Of a DNA stretch of 64,000 nt, positions 55,495-63,406 are shown piece by piece (position 1 is the stretch's first letter; every line of letters begins with the position of its first letter). The stretch lies in contig JBIQJM010000003.1 of NCBI GenBank assembly GCA_044507525.1, forward strand, positions 1 through 64,000, given 5' to 3'. Origin of the DNA: Zeimonas sp044507525. Lineage in GTDB: Bacteria > Pseudomonadota > Gammaproteobacteria > Burkholderiales > Burkholderiaceae_E. The translations under genes were made by a program, and so were the position numbers. The notes beneath the pieces were generated by a model. It searched no databases, was not told the origin of the DNA, and saw nothing but the letters and a program-made list of their open reading frames with translations.

Positions 55495-56676
55495 TCAGTC
55501 GAGCACGATCCAGTCGGAGGTGGGAATCATCTTCTGCTGCTTGACGTCGGCGCGGTAGATGCGGCCCACCGGAATCGAGTTGCCGGTAATCGAGATGGGC
55601 ACGCCGACGATGCCGCCGGTGTCGAAGTCGCGGATCGAGTTCAGCGCCGCCTTCAGGTTGTCGCCCGTCATCGGCTTGCCCGCCGCGAGCGTGCGCTTCG
55701 CGGCTTCGGCGAAGAGCATCGTCGTGAGGAAGCCCTGCAGGTACGCGGTGCTCTGGTACTCGGGGCGCATCTGCCGGATCTTCTCGAGCATCGGCGCCTT
55801 GCCTTCCGTGTCGTAGTAGTAGCGGAACGGCATCACGCCCATGAAGCCTTCGGCCGCCTCGCCCATCTTCATGACCATCGAATGGTCCATCGTCCAGAAC
55901 GTGCCCATGAAGTGGCTCTTCATCCCCATCTGTCGGGCCTGGCCGATGAACTCGGGAATCGGCGCCAGCACGTAGCCGTGGAAGATCGTGTAGTCGGGCG
56001 CCGCGCGGCGCAGCTTGATCACCTCGGCCGAGACGTCTACGCTGCCCGGCGGCGTCATGATCTCGCCGCTGACGTTCAGGCCCAGCTTCTTCGCGGCCTC
56101 GCGGCTCTTCTCGATCGGGTCGCGGCCGAACTCGGTGTCCGAATAGACGAAGGCGACCTTCGCCCCCGGCTTCTCCTTCGCGATGTAGCGCAGCAGGATG
56201 CCGAACATCTCGGTGTAGTCGGGTCCGACGAGGAACTGGTGCGGATACTTCTTCGGATCGTTGATCTCGCTGGCGAAGGACGCGCCCGACATCAGGATCG
56301 ACCCCATGCGCTCGAGCTCGGGGTTGATCGTCTTGGCGAAGGCGGTCGAATCGCCGTAGTAGAGGTGGACCTCCTCCTGGCTCGTGATCTTCTTGAACGC
56401 GGCCACCGAGGCGTCGACCTTGTACGCGGTGTCTTCGGGTACGTAGCGCAGCTTGCGGCCCTGGATCCCGCCGGCCTCGTTGACGACCTTCACGCAGTCC
56501 TGGATGCCGGCGTGGATGCCGATGCCGGCGAATGCGAAGACGCCCGTCATCGGGATCGATCCGCCGATGACGATGTCCCCGCCCTGCTGCGGCAAGGCCG
56601 ATCTCGGCGCGAACGCCAGCCCGCTGGCTGCGGCGATCGCGGTGACGGCGCGGCGACGGCTTTTCGAGACGCTCAT
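55495..56676 (-). CDS. Periplasmic substrate-binding protein of the second Liv-type transporter
   Basis: 393 aa. The signal peptide ends near SALPQQ and may be Tat-like (SKSRRRAVTAIAAASG). The mature start DIVIGGSIPMTGVFAFAGIG and INEAGG-like NEAGGIQGRKLRYVPEDTAYK mark a type I ligand-binding fold. GASFASEINDPKKYPHQFLVG and the aromatic-rich WTMDHSMVMKM stretch line the cleft. It lies between livM and livF (gaps of 28 and 73 bases). With the ligase downstream, an organic or aromatic acid ligand is more likely than leucine. Confidence 0.9.
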   Translation of the reverse strand: MSVSKSRRRAVTAIAAASGLAFAPRSALPQQGGDIVIGGSIPMTGVFAFAGIGIHAGIQDCVKVVNEAGGIQGRKLRYVPEDTAYKVDASVAAFKKITSQEEVHLYYGDSTAFAKTINPELERMGSILMSGASFASEINDPKKYPHQFLVGPDYTEMFGILLRYIAKEKPGAKVAFVYSDTEFGRDPIEKSREAAKKLGLNVSGEIMTPPGSVDVSAEVIKLRRAAPDYTIFHGYVLAPIPEFIGQARQMGMKSHFMGTFWTMDHSMVMKMGEAAEGFMGVMPFRYYYDTEGKAPMLEKIRQMRPEYQSTAYLQGFLTTMLFAEAAKRTLAAGKPMTGDNLKAALNSIRDFDTGGIVGVPISITGNSIPVGRIYRADVKQQKMIPTSDWIVLD

Positions 56677-56704
56677 CGTTCTCCTCCTTGGGGGCTCGGT
56701 TGGG

Positions 56705-57745
56705 TCAGGTGCGAAAGGGATACAGGTGGAAGAAGCGCCGCACGCGGCGCCAGATCTCCGCGAGCCCGTTCGGCTCGAAGACGAGGAATCCGACGATCAG
56801 TGCGCCGAAGACGATCGTGCGCACCGGCGACAGCACGAGCGTCGCGTTCGCGCCCAGCGGGAGCCAGCCGACGACCAGCTTGAGCACCTCGGGAACCATC
56901 GCCATGAACGTCGCGCCGAGGATGGCGCCGAGGATGGTCCCCATGCCGCCGACGATGATCGCCGCGAGGTAGAAGATCGACAGGATCAGCGGAAAGCTCT
57001 CCGGCGTGACGACGCGGAAGAAATACGCCCACAGCCCGCCGGCGACGCCGGCGTAGAACGACGAGACGGCGAAGGACAGCAGCTTGTAGCGCAGCAGCGG
57101 GATGCCCAGCACCTCGGCGGAGATGTCGCGGTCGCGGATCGCGATGAAGGCGCGGCCGATGCGCGTGCGGAACAGGTTCGCCGCACCGACCACCATGGCC
57201 ACCGTCAACGGCACGATCAGCCAGTAGATGCGGAACGACGTGTCGAGCGAGACGCCGAACAGCCGTGCCGGCGCCACGGTGAGCCCCCCGGTGCCGCCCG
57301 TGACCGACTCCCAGTTCGCGAAGACGAAGTGCGCGATGAACGACGCGGCGATCGTCGCGATCGCGAGATACAGCCCCTTGACGCGCAGCGAAGGGATGCC
57401 GACGACGAGCCCGCCCGCCATCGCGACGACGCCCGCGGCGACGAGGTTCAGCGGCGCGGGCGTGCCCCAGCGAGCCTGCAGCACGGCGACGGTGTAGGCG
57501 CCCATGCCCATGAATGCCGCCTGCCCGAGGCTGACGAGACCGGTGTAGCCGGTGAGGATGTTCAGGCCGGTCGCGCTCGCGACGTGTATGCCGACCAGGC
57601 ACGCCAGGTACAGCCAGTACTCGTTGGCGACGAACGGAAACGCGAGCAGCGCGGCGAACAGCACGCCGATCCACGCCCATTGCGTCGGCGAGTCGATCAG
57701 CGCCTCGTCTGCGGCGTAGTCGGGTCGCGCCAGGCCTATGCGCAT
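56705..57745 (-). CDS. livM: Liv-type ABC transporter permease LivM
   Basis: 346 aa. LNILTGYTGLVSLGQAAFMGMGAYTVAVL is the LivM signature in the second to third membrane segments (split around residues 62-90). The cytoplasmic loop TRIGRAFIAIRDRDISAEVLGI contacts the ATPase, and GGMGTILGAILGATFM follows. About nine membrane segments are visible. It sits 28 bases from both livH and the binding-protein gene. Confidence 0.94.
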   Translation of the reverse strand: MRIGLARPDYAADEALIDSPTQWAWIGVLFAALLAFPFVANEYWLYLACLVGIHVASATGLNILTGYTGLVSLGQAAFMGMGAYTVAVLQARWGTPAPLNLVAAGVVAMAGGLVVGIPSLRVKGLYLAIATIAASFIAHFVFANWESVTGGTGGLTVAPARLFGVSLDTSFRIYWLIVPLTVAMVVGAANLFRTRIGRAFIAIRDRDISAEVLGIPLLRYKLLSFAVSSFYAGVAGGLWAYFFRVVTPESFPLILSIFYLAAIIVGGMGTILGAILGATFMAMVPEVLKLVVGWLPLGANATLVLSPVRTIVFGALIVGFLVFEPNGLAEIWRRVRRFFHLYPFRT

Positions 57746-57773
57746 GCGGTTCTCCGCGCGGACACGGCCTGCC

Positions 57774-58658
57774 TCACAGCCGTTCGATCTCGTGCGTGCC
57801 GAACAGTCCGTACGGCCGCACCATCAGGATCAGCACGAGCAGCACGAAGACGGTGAGCACCTTGTATTCGCCGCCGAGATATGCGCCCGCCCAGGCCTCG
57901 ACCAGCCCGATGAACAGGCCGCCGACGAGCGCGCCGGCGATGCTGTCCAGTCCGCCGAAGATGACGACGACGAGAACCGTGAGCCCGAAGATGCCCATCG
58001 TCGACGATATGCCGCCGATTGCGCCGACGACGATGCCGGCCACCGCGGCGATCATCCCGGCGGCGATCCACGACAGCGAGAAGACCCGCGGCACGTCGAT
58101 GCCCATCGAGTACGCCGCCGCCTGGTCGGAGGCGGTCGCGCGCAGCGCCACGCCGCCGCGCCAGAAGCGGAACAGCAGCAGCATCGCGGCGATCAGCAGC
58201 GCGGCCACCCAGAAGCCGTAGAACACCTTCGGCGAGACGTATGCCTCGCCGAGGAAGATCGGATCGTTCGGCAGGAACTCGGGCAGCCGGCGCGGGTCGG
58301 CGGTCCAGACCAGCTCGACCAGCCCGACGAGGATCGAGCCCAGCCCCACGGTGACCATGAACACGGAGATCGGCGATTCGCCGAGCATCGGCCGGATCAT
58401 CGTTCGCTCGACGGCGGCACCGAGCAGCCCTCCGCCGGCGATCGCCGCCACGATCGCGACCCAGACCGGCAGGGACAGCCCGGCCGCGAACGCGAAGAAG
58501 ACGTAGGCGCCGATCATCAGCATCTCGCCGATCGCGAGGTTCACGACGCGCGTCGCCTTGTAGATGATGACGAAGGCCAGGCCGGTCAGCGCGTAGAGCG
58601 CACCCGTGCCGAGGCCGGCGAGCGAGATCTCGAACAGGAACAGCCAGTCGAAGTTCAT
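57774..58658 (-). CDS. livH: Liv-type ABC transporter permease LivH
   Basis: 294 aa. GLGTGALYALTGLAFVIIYKAT and RVVNLAIGEMLMIGAYVFF are the LivH start. The loop GGLDSIAGALVGGLFIG near residue 240 is the family contact site. Its start overlaps the livG stop by 4 bases. It is clearly different in sequence from the LivH at 171-1046, so the two transporters are not a recent duplication. Confidence 0.94.
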   Translation of the reverse strand: MNFDWLFLFEISLAGLGTGALYALTGLAFVIIYKATRVVNLAIGEMLMIGAYVFFAFAAGLSLPVWVAIVAAIAGGGLLGAAVERTMIRPMLGESPISVFMVTVGLGSILVGLVELVWTADPRRLPEFLPNDPIFLGEAYVSPKVFYGFWVAALLIAAMLLLFRFWRGGVALRATASDQAAAYSMGIDVPRVFSLSWIAAGMIAAVAGIVVGAIGGISSTMGIFGLTVLVVVIFGGLDSIAGALVGGLFIGLVEAWAGAYLGGEYKVLTVFVLLVLILMVRPYGLFGTHEIERL

Positions 58659-59506
58659 GCCGCCCGCTCCGCCGGCGCGGCGCGCGCGAGCCGGCTGCGC
58701 AACTCGTCGACCTGTCCGGAGCCGAGATAGGCGCGGACGACTTCCGGATCGTTCTGCACTTCGCCGGGCGTGCCCTGCGCGATCACCTGGCCGAAGTTGA
58801 GCACGACGACGTGGTCGGAGAGATCCATCACCATGCCCATGTCGTGCTCGACCATCAGCACGGTGACGCCCCATTCCGCCCGAAGGTCGAGGATGAAGCG
58901 CGCCATGTCCTCGGTCTCTTCGCGGTTCATGCCGGCGACCGGCTCGTCGAGCAGCACGATCTTCGGGCGCATCGCCAGCGCGCGCGCCATCTCGACGCGC
59001 TTCTGCAGCCCGTACGGCAGCGACGCGACCGGGGCGTGCCGGATGTGGTCGATCTCGAGGAAGTCGATCACGCGCTCCTCGATCTCGGCGCGCAGCTCGG
59101 TCTCCTCGCGACGTGCGCGGCCGAAATAGAGCAGCGCGTCGAAGACGTTCGTGCGCAGGTGGCAGTGCCGGCCGAGCTTGATGTTGTCGAGCACGGTCAT
59201 GCCGCGGAACAGCGCGATGTTCTGGAAGCTGCGCGCCAGTCCGAGCGCGGCGCGCCTGGGCGCAGGCAGCCGCGTGATGTCGCGTCCCTCGAACCGGATC
59301 GAGCCGTGCGCCGGGCGGTAGAAGCCCGAGATGGTGTTGAACAGGGACGTCTTGCCGGCGCCGTTCGGCCCGATGATCGACGTGATGCTGCCGGGCGCCA
59401 CCGAGAAGCCGACGCCGCCGAGCGCCTGCACTCCCCCGAAGGCGAGCGTGAGCTCCTCGACCTGCAGCAGATTCCGTTGGGGGGAAACGATTTCCGGGAT
59501 CGTCAC
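58655..59506 (-). CDS. livG: Liv-type ABC transporter ATPase LivG
   Basis: 283 aa. Walker A is GPNGAGKTS (46-54). The signature reads SLPYGLQKRVEMARAL, the LivG variant of LSGGQ, and Walker B is IVLLDEPVAGMN. It is the first gene of the leftward operon livG-livH-livM-binding protein-livF-ligase. The stop overlaps livH (ATGA). A strong hairpin lies 85 bases upstream. Confidence 0.94.
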   Translation of the reverse strand: MTIPEIVSPQRNLLQVEELTLAFGGVQALGGVGFSVAPGSITSIIGPNGAGKTSLFNTISGFYRPAHGSIRFEGRDITRLPAPRRAALGLARSFQNIALFRGMTVLDNIKLGRHCHLRTNVFDALLYFGRARREETELRAEIEERVIDFLEIDHIRHAPVASLPYGLQKRVEMARALAMRPKIVLLDEPVAGMNREETEDMARFILDLRAEWGVTVLMVEHDMGMVMDLSDHVVVLNFGQVIAQGTPGEVQNDPEVVRAYLGSGQVDELRSRLARAAPAERAA

Positions 59507-59590
59507 GCGCAGACTGCGTTGTGGCGTTGCCGCAGTCTCGATGATCGTTCGACGCCGCGCAAGTGCCGGAGGGCGAGCGGCCGCGGAAAA

Positions 59591-59643
59591 GGAAATCGGG
59601 GTCAGGCCGCGGTGGTTCGAACCGCGGCCTGACCCCGATTTCC
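59591..59643. repeat. Perfect 23-bp inverted repeat (terminator or REP-like hairpin)
   Basis: Arms 59591-59613 and 59621-59643 are exact reverse complements around a 7-base loop (GGTTCGA). The stem holds the core ATCGGGGTCAGG. Read leftward it is followed by TTTTCC, so it can end transcripts from the MliC-like gene, which stops 76 bases away. Length and GC content exceed an ordinary terminator, so a dispersed palindromic element is possible. Confidence 0.75.
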
Positions 59644-59719
59644 TGCCGACTTCCCGGAACGCTTCGGCGGGGAGGGCGGGCTCAGCCTGCTTCCTTCCGC
59701 CTCGCCCCCGCTCGTGCTG

Positions 59720-60103
59720 CTACGTCCTGCACTCGTTCGCCAGCTGCTTGCCGTGCTTCGTGTCGAGCAGCATCGACTTGCCGGCGATGATCAGCCAGAC
59801 GATTCCCGCCTTGTCGTCCTCGTAACGCAGCGCGCCGCTTCGCGCGTGCACCGCCTTCAGCTGGTATTCCTTCTTGTTGAAGTTCAGCACGGCACTCTGC
59901 ATGTCGGGCGAGACCTGGCGGACGTCGACGCTGCGGTTCAATTCGCAGCGATAGACGCCCGTCGGGAACTTGAAATTGTGCGGGTTGAAGCTCTGCGTGC
60001 CCGCCGGCTCGGCCGCGGAAGTCGCGAGCGGCATCGAAGCGATTGCGGCAGCGGCGGCGGAGATGGCCGCGAGACGGGCGATCGGGAAACGGGTCGAGCG
60101 CAT
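59720..60103 (-). CDS. Periplasmic MliC-like (C-type lysozyme inhibitor-like) protein
   Basis: 127 aa. The signal peptide ends near ATSAAEP. The mature part is a small beta domain starting FPTGVYRCELN and ending KQLANEC, with a likely C-to-C disulfide. ALRYEDDKAGIVWLI in the middle resembles the MliC pattern SGARYxxxxxxxW. MliC and PliC inhibitors protect the wall from host lysozyme. There is no lipobox, so it would be soluble. The family call is by pattern only. It stands alone with 198 bases upstream and ends at the 23-bp hairpin. Confidence 0.6.
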   Translation of the reverse strand: MRSTRFPIARLAAISAAAAAIASMPLATSAAEPAGTQSFNPHNFKFPTGVYRCELNRSVDVRQVSPDMQSAVLNFNKKEYQLKAVHARSGALRYEDDKAGIVWLIIAGKSMLLDTKHGKQLANECRT

Positions 60104-60301
60104 GTTCGTGACTCCAGTGGGCTCGGCTCGGCGCCCATGACGAAGGGCGCCCGAAAACGTCGAGCAGTATACGCTCCGGCGGGTTGCCGGGGCGCGTTCC
60201 GCATGCTGCTTGTTGCATCCGACGCGGGCAACGGGACGCCGTCCCCGAGTCGATGAACGGCAGCAAATCCGTCGCCCGACGGCGGGCGGGATCCGCGCGT
60301 C

Positions 60302-61813
60302 TCAGGCCGCGTCGTGCACGGGGTCGGGGACGACGAGCTTCGAATCGCGCACGCCCGCCGGGTACAGGCGCGCGAGCACGTCGAGCGTCGCGCCCGCCAG
60401 CGCCGGCCGCAGCGCCGACGCGAGCATCGGCGCTGCGCCGTCTTCGCCGCGCAGCGACCACGCGTGCTCGAAGTTCTCGTGATGCTCCTTCAACACCGCC
60501 TTCACCAGATCCTGCCAGTGCGCGGGGTGCTCGGAAGCGCTCCAGTCGCCTCGGCCGCGGCCGTAGTGCGCGACTGCCAGATACGACAGCACCGCGGCGG
60601 CGACCGACTCGTCGAGGATCGCATCGCTCCACGTGACCGCCGGCGTCGGGCCGCCGCGCACGAGGTTGTACCCGCGCGCCAGGCCGAAGGCGCCCATCGC
60701 GCCGAGCAGGCTGCCGCCGAGGATCCCCGCGCCGAAGCTGAAGCCTCCGGTCGCGAGGTCGGCTTTCAGTCCTGCCAGTGCGCCGGTGACGACCCCGCCG
60801 AGCACGGCGGCCTTGCCCTCGGGCAGACGGCTGCTCACCTCGTAGTGCTCGGCGAGCCGCTCGATGATCTCGGCGGATGCGCGGCCGCCGAGCCCGTGCA
60901 GCTCGATCAGCCGATCGGTGGCGGAACGGATCGATTCGTCCAGGCGCTGCGCGAGCGCGCGCATCGCCTGGCGTCTCGCCCCCGGGATCGAATCTGCGTT
61001 CCCTGCATTGCGCGCGAAGCTTTGCGCGGCGTCGCGCAGTCGATCGAGCATCCCCGATTCGGGGATCGGCTCGCGGTCGACGGCAACCCGCGCGAGCGCC
61101 TGTGCGAGGACGTCGATCGACGCGTCGTACTCGTGCCGGCGCCGGCGCAGCCATTCGTCGATCAGCCGCCGGCAGGCGGCACGCAGCTCGGCCGGCAGCG
61201 CTTCGGCGATCGCGCGCAGCAAGGTGGCTTCCTGCACCCAGCAGCGGGCGAAGGCGTCGAGCGGCAGCACCGAGCGCACGGGCCGTGCGCCCGCGAGGTG
61301 GCGGCGCCATTCGTCGAGCTCGGCGGCCTCCACCTCGACCGGCCGCGGCGGGCCGAGCTGGTTCAGCAACACGATGACCGGCTTGCCGATCCAGTCGAGC
61401 ACGCGCATCTCGTCGCCGATGTATCGCGACTGCGCAAGCGGCTCGGAAGCGTTGACGAGGTAGAGCACCACGTCGGCGTGCTCGCGCACGTTGCGTACCG
61501 CCTGCTGGCTCGCCCAGAGCGCGCGATCGCGGAAGCGGTCCCAGACCTGGCCGACGAACCAGCCGATCGGGTCGCCCGAGGACTCGAGCCGGCGGGCGAG
61601 GCGCGAGCTGTCGCCGAACCCCGGCGTGTCCCACAGCGTGAGCCGGTCGCCGTCCGGCGTTTCGACGAGCGTGTGCGACTCGGCCGATTCGGTGACGTGC
61701 GCTTCGTCGCGCACGATGCCGATGTCGCGGCCGAGCAGCGTGCGCGCGAGCGTCGTCTTGCCGACGTTCGTGTGCGAGACGAGGCTCAGCGAGATCGTAC
61801 GGGCTTCGCTCAT
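60302..61813 (-). CDS. DUF3482-type GTPase with altered G1 and G4 motifs
   Basis: 503 aa. The GTPase domain has a P-loop SHTNVGKTT (13-21), where the usual first Gly is Ser, and G3 WDTPG (61-65). At the G4 place it has N151-Q-L-G154 instead of NKxD, so guanine specificity may be relaxed. Residues 355 to 405 are Gly/Ala-rich and hydrophobic (VLGGVVTGALAGLKA, GGSLLGAMGAFGLA), a glycine-zipper-like membrane segment. It overlaps the DUF2868 gene by 4 bases. The family (COG0699-like, DUF3482) is uncharacterised. Confidence 0.8.
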   Translation of the reverse strand: MSEARTISLSLVSHTNVGKTTLARTLLGRDIGIVRDEAHVTESAESHTLVETPDGDRLTLWDTPGFGDSSRLARRLESSGDPIGWFVGQVWDRFRDRALWASQQAVRNVREHADVVLYLVNASEPLAQSRYIGDEMRVLDWIGKPVIVLLNQLGPPRPVEVEAAELDEWRRHLAGARPVRSVLPLDAFARCWVQEATLLRAIAEALPAELRAACRRLIDEWLRRRRHEYDASIDVLAQALARVAVDREPIPESGMLDRLRDAAQSFARNAGNADSIPGARRQAMRALAQRLDESIRSATDRLIELHGLGGRASAEIIERLAEHYEVSSRLPEGKAAVLGGVVTGALAGLKADLATGGFSFGAGILGGSLLGAMGAFGLARGYNLVRGGPTPAVTWSDAILDESVAAAVLSYLAVAHYGRGRGDWSASEHPAHWQDLVKAVLKEHHENFEHAWSLRGEDGAAPMLASALRPALAGATLDVLARLYPAGVRDSKLVVPDPVHDAA

Positions 61814-63366
61814 GCGGGAAGGGGTTGCGCGATGCGGCGGTCGAGCGCTTCGCGCATGCGCCGGCCGGCTTCGCCGGCCTCGTCGCGCTCGAGATCGACG
61901 AAGACGGGGCGGCACTCGTAGGCGGCGAGCAGCCGTTTCCACGCACTGCGGCGTTCGTCGCGCCGGCGGTGCGAGGTCGCGTCGGCGCCGCCGAATCGCG
62001 ACGCGAACGACGATTCGTCGACGAGCGCGACGACGTCGCTGCCGGCGGGCCGGGAAGCGAGCAGGTGCGTGACGAACACGCCGTGCGTCTCTGCCTCCGG
62101 CGTCGCGCTCGACGAGAACAGGCCGACGACGACCGCCGCGTCCGGCGTCGATGCGAGCGCCGCCGCCGCATCGTCTTCCTCGCCGTAGCCGACGGCTTCC
62201 TCGACGACGAGTCGCAGGGTCGGGCCGAACACTTCCCCGAGCATGCTGCGCAGCGTCAGCGTCGATTGCGGCGTCGGCGCGAAGTGGCAGGGCACGACGA
62301 GCACGAGCGCCGCCGCGCCCGAATGCTCGCGCAGCAGCGCTGCGAAATATCGATCGGACGCGGGCAGCTCGAAGGAGCTTGCGAGACGGTGTTCGAGCGC
62401 GCGACCGTACAGCGCGAGCAGTGCGCGCGGGAGGACGACGACGAGCGCGATCGTGACCGCATACAGGTGGATCCACGGTGCCGCGTTCTCGCCGGCTGTC
62501 CCGGGCAGGCGCATCGCCTCGAGTCGCGCGACGTCGGGCAACGAGATGCCGGTGACCAGCGACGCGGGTGCGAGGACGAAGCCGAGCACGGCCCGCAGCG
62601 ACTGGGCATCGAGGAAGGTGCTCTCCCACCCCGCGCGATACTCGAAGGCGAGTCCGCGCACGTACAACCCGGCCAGCGCACCCAGCGCGAAGGCGATCGC
62701 CGAGACGTGCAGCACCCGCGCGACGCGGGTGGTGGTGAGCCGTGCGCTCGCCTGCGCCCAGTCGGCGGCGAAGCGGCCGATCACCGCGCTGCGCGCCCGC
62801 CTGCGCCCGCTGGCGTCCTCGCGCGAGCGCATCGCCCCGGTGTCGCGCGCCGGAACGATCGCGCGTTGCGCCGCGCGCGTGATCGCGCGGGCGACGAGGC
62901 CCCGCTCGGGGCGCCCTCGGCGGCGCAGCAGCGCGCGCAGCGCGATCGACGCGTAGGCGGCCAGGTTCCACGCCATCACCGCCAGCAGCGGCGGAGCGAG
63001 CACGTTGATGTGTCGGGCGGGGCCGATCGCGTCGGTGGCGAGCCCCGCGAGTGCGGCGAGCGCGGGCAGTGCCCAGCCGAACCAGGGGCGCCAGTCGGTG
63101 CTGCGCCGTGCGCGGCGCAGCGATGGTTCGCGCGCGCCGAGCCGCTCGAGCACGAGCTCGGCCCGTCGCGCGACGAAGCGCTCGCCGGGCGCCTTCGCGC
63201 CTTCGACTTCGGCAGCCGCGCGGCTCGCCCAGGCGCGGTCGTCGTCGTGCCAGTCGACGACGCCGGCAGGGGCCAGCTCGAAGGCGCGCGCGAGCAGTGC
63301 GTTCCGGGCTTCGGTCTCGGTCATCGGCATCGCCCGGTCGACGATCGACCGGGCCGAAAGCTCCAT
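61810..63366 (-). CDS. DUF2868 membrane protein, partner of the DUF3482 GTPase
   Basis: 518 aa from the ATG at 63366; a TTG at 63378 and ATGs at 63330 and 63324 are alternatives, as no start has a strong ribosome site. Membrane segments fall near residues 95-112, 118-140, 220-240, 260-285 and 300-325. The C-terminal 180 residues are cytoplasmic and look Rossmann-like (ALVLVVPCHFAP, AAVVVGLFSSSATPEAETHGVFVTHL-like split stretch, VVALVDESSF, RPVFVDLERD). The stop overlaps the GTPase start. No known function. Confidence 0.78.
   Translation of the reverse strand: MELSARSIVDRAMPMTETEARNALLARAFELAPAGVVDWHDDDRAWASRAAAEVEGAKAPGERFVARRAELVLERLGAREPSLRRARRSTDWRPWFGWALPALAALAGLATDAIGPARHINVLAPPLLAVMAWNLAAYASIALRALLRRRGRPERGLVARAITRAAQRAIVPARDTGAMRSREDASGRRRARSAVIGRFAADWAQASARLTTTRVARVLHVSAIAFALGALAGLYVRGLAFEYRAGWESTFLDAQSLRAVLGFVLAPASLVTGISLPDVARLEAMRLPGTAGENAAPWIHLYAVTIALVVVLPRALLALYGRALEHRLASSFELPASDRYFAALLREHSGAAALVLVVPCHFAPTPQSTLTLRSMLGEVFGPTLRLVVEEAVGYGEEDDAAAALASTPDAAVVVGLFSSSATPEAETHGVFVTHLLASRPAGSDVVALVDESSFASRFGGADATSHRRRDERRSAWKRLLAAYECRPVFVDLERDEAGEAGRRMREALDRRIAQPLPA
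63332..63354. promoter_or_regulatory. 10-bp perfect inverted repeat at the start of the DUF2868 gene
   Basis: GCCCGGTCGA, three bases, then TCGACCGGGC. It lies within the first codons if the gene starts at 63366, or just before the start if ATG 63330 is used. It could be an operator or a translation-limiting mRNA hairpin. Confidence 0.45.
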
Positions 63367-63406
63367 CGTAGCCGGCAATTCCGTCCGGCCGGCAGGGGAG
63401 CTGTCG

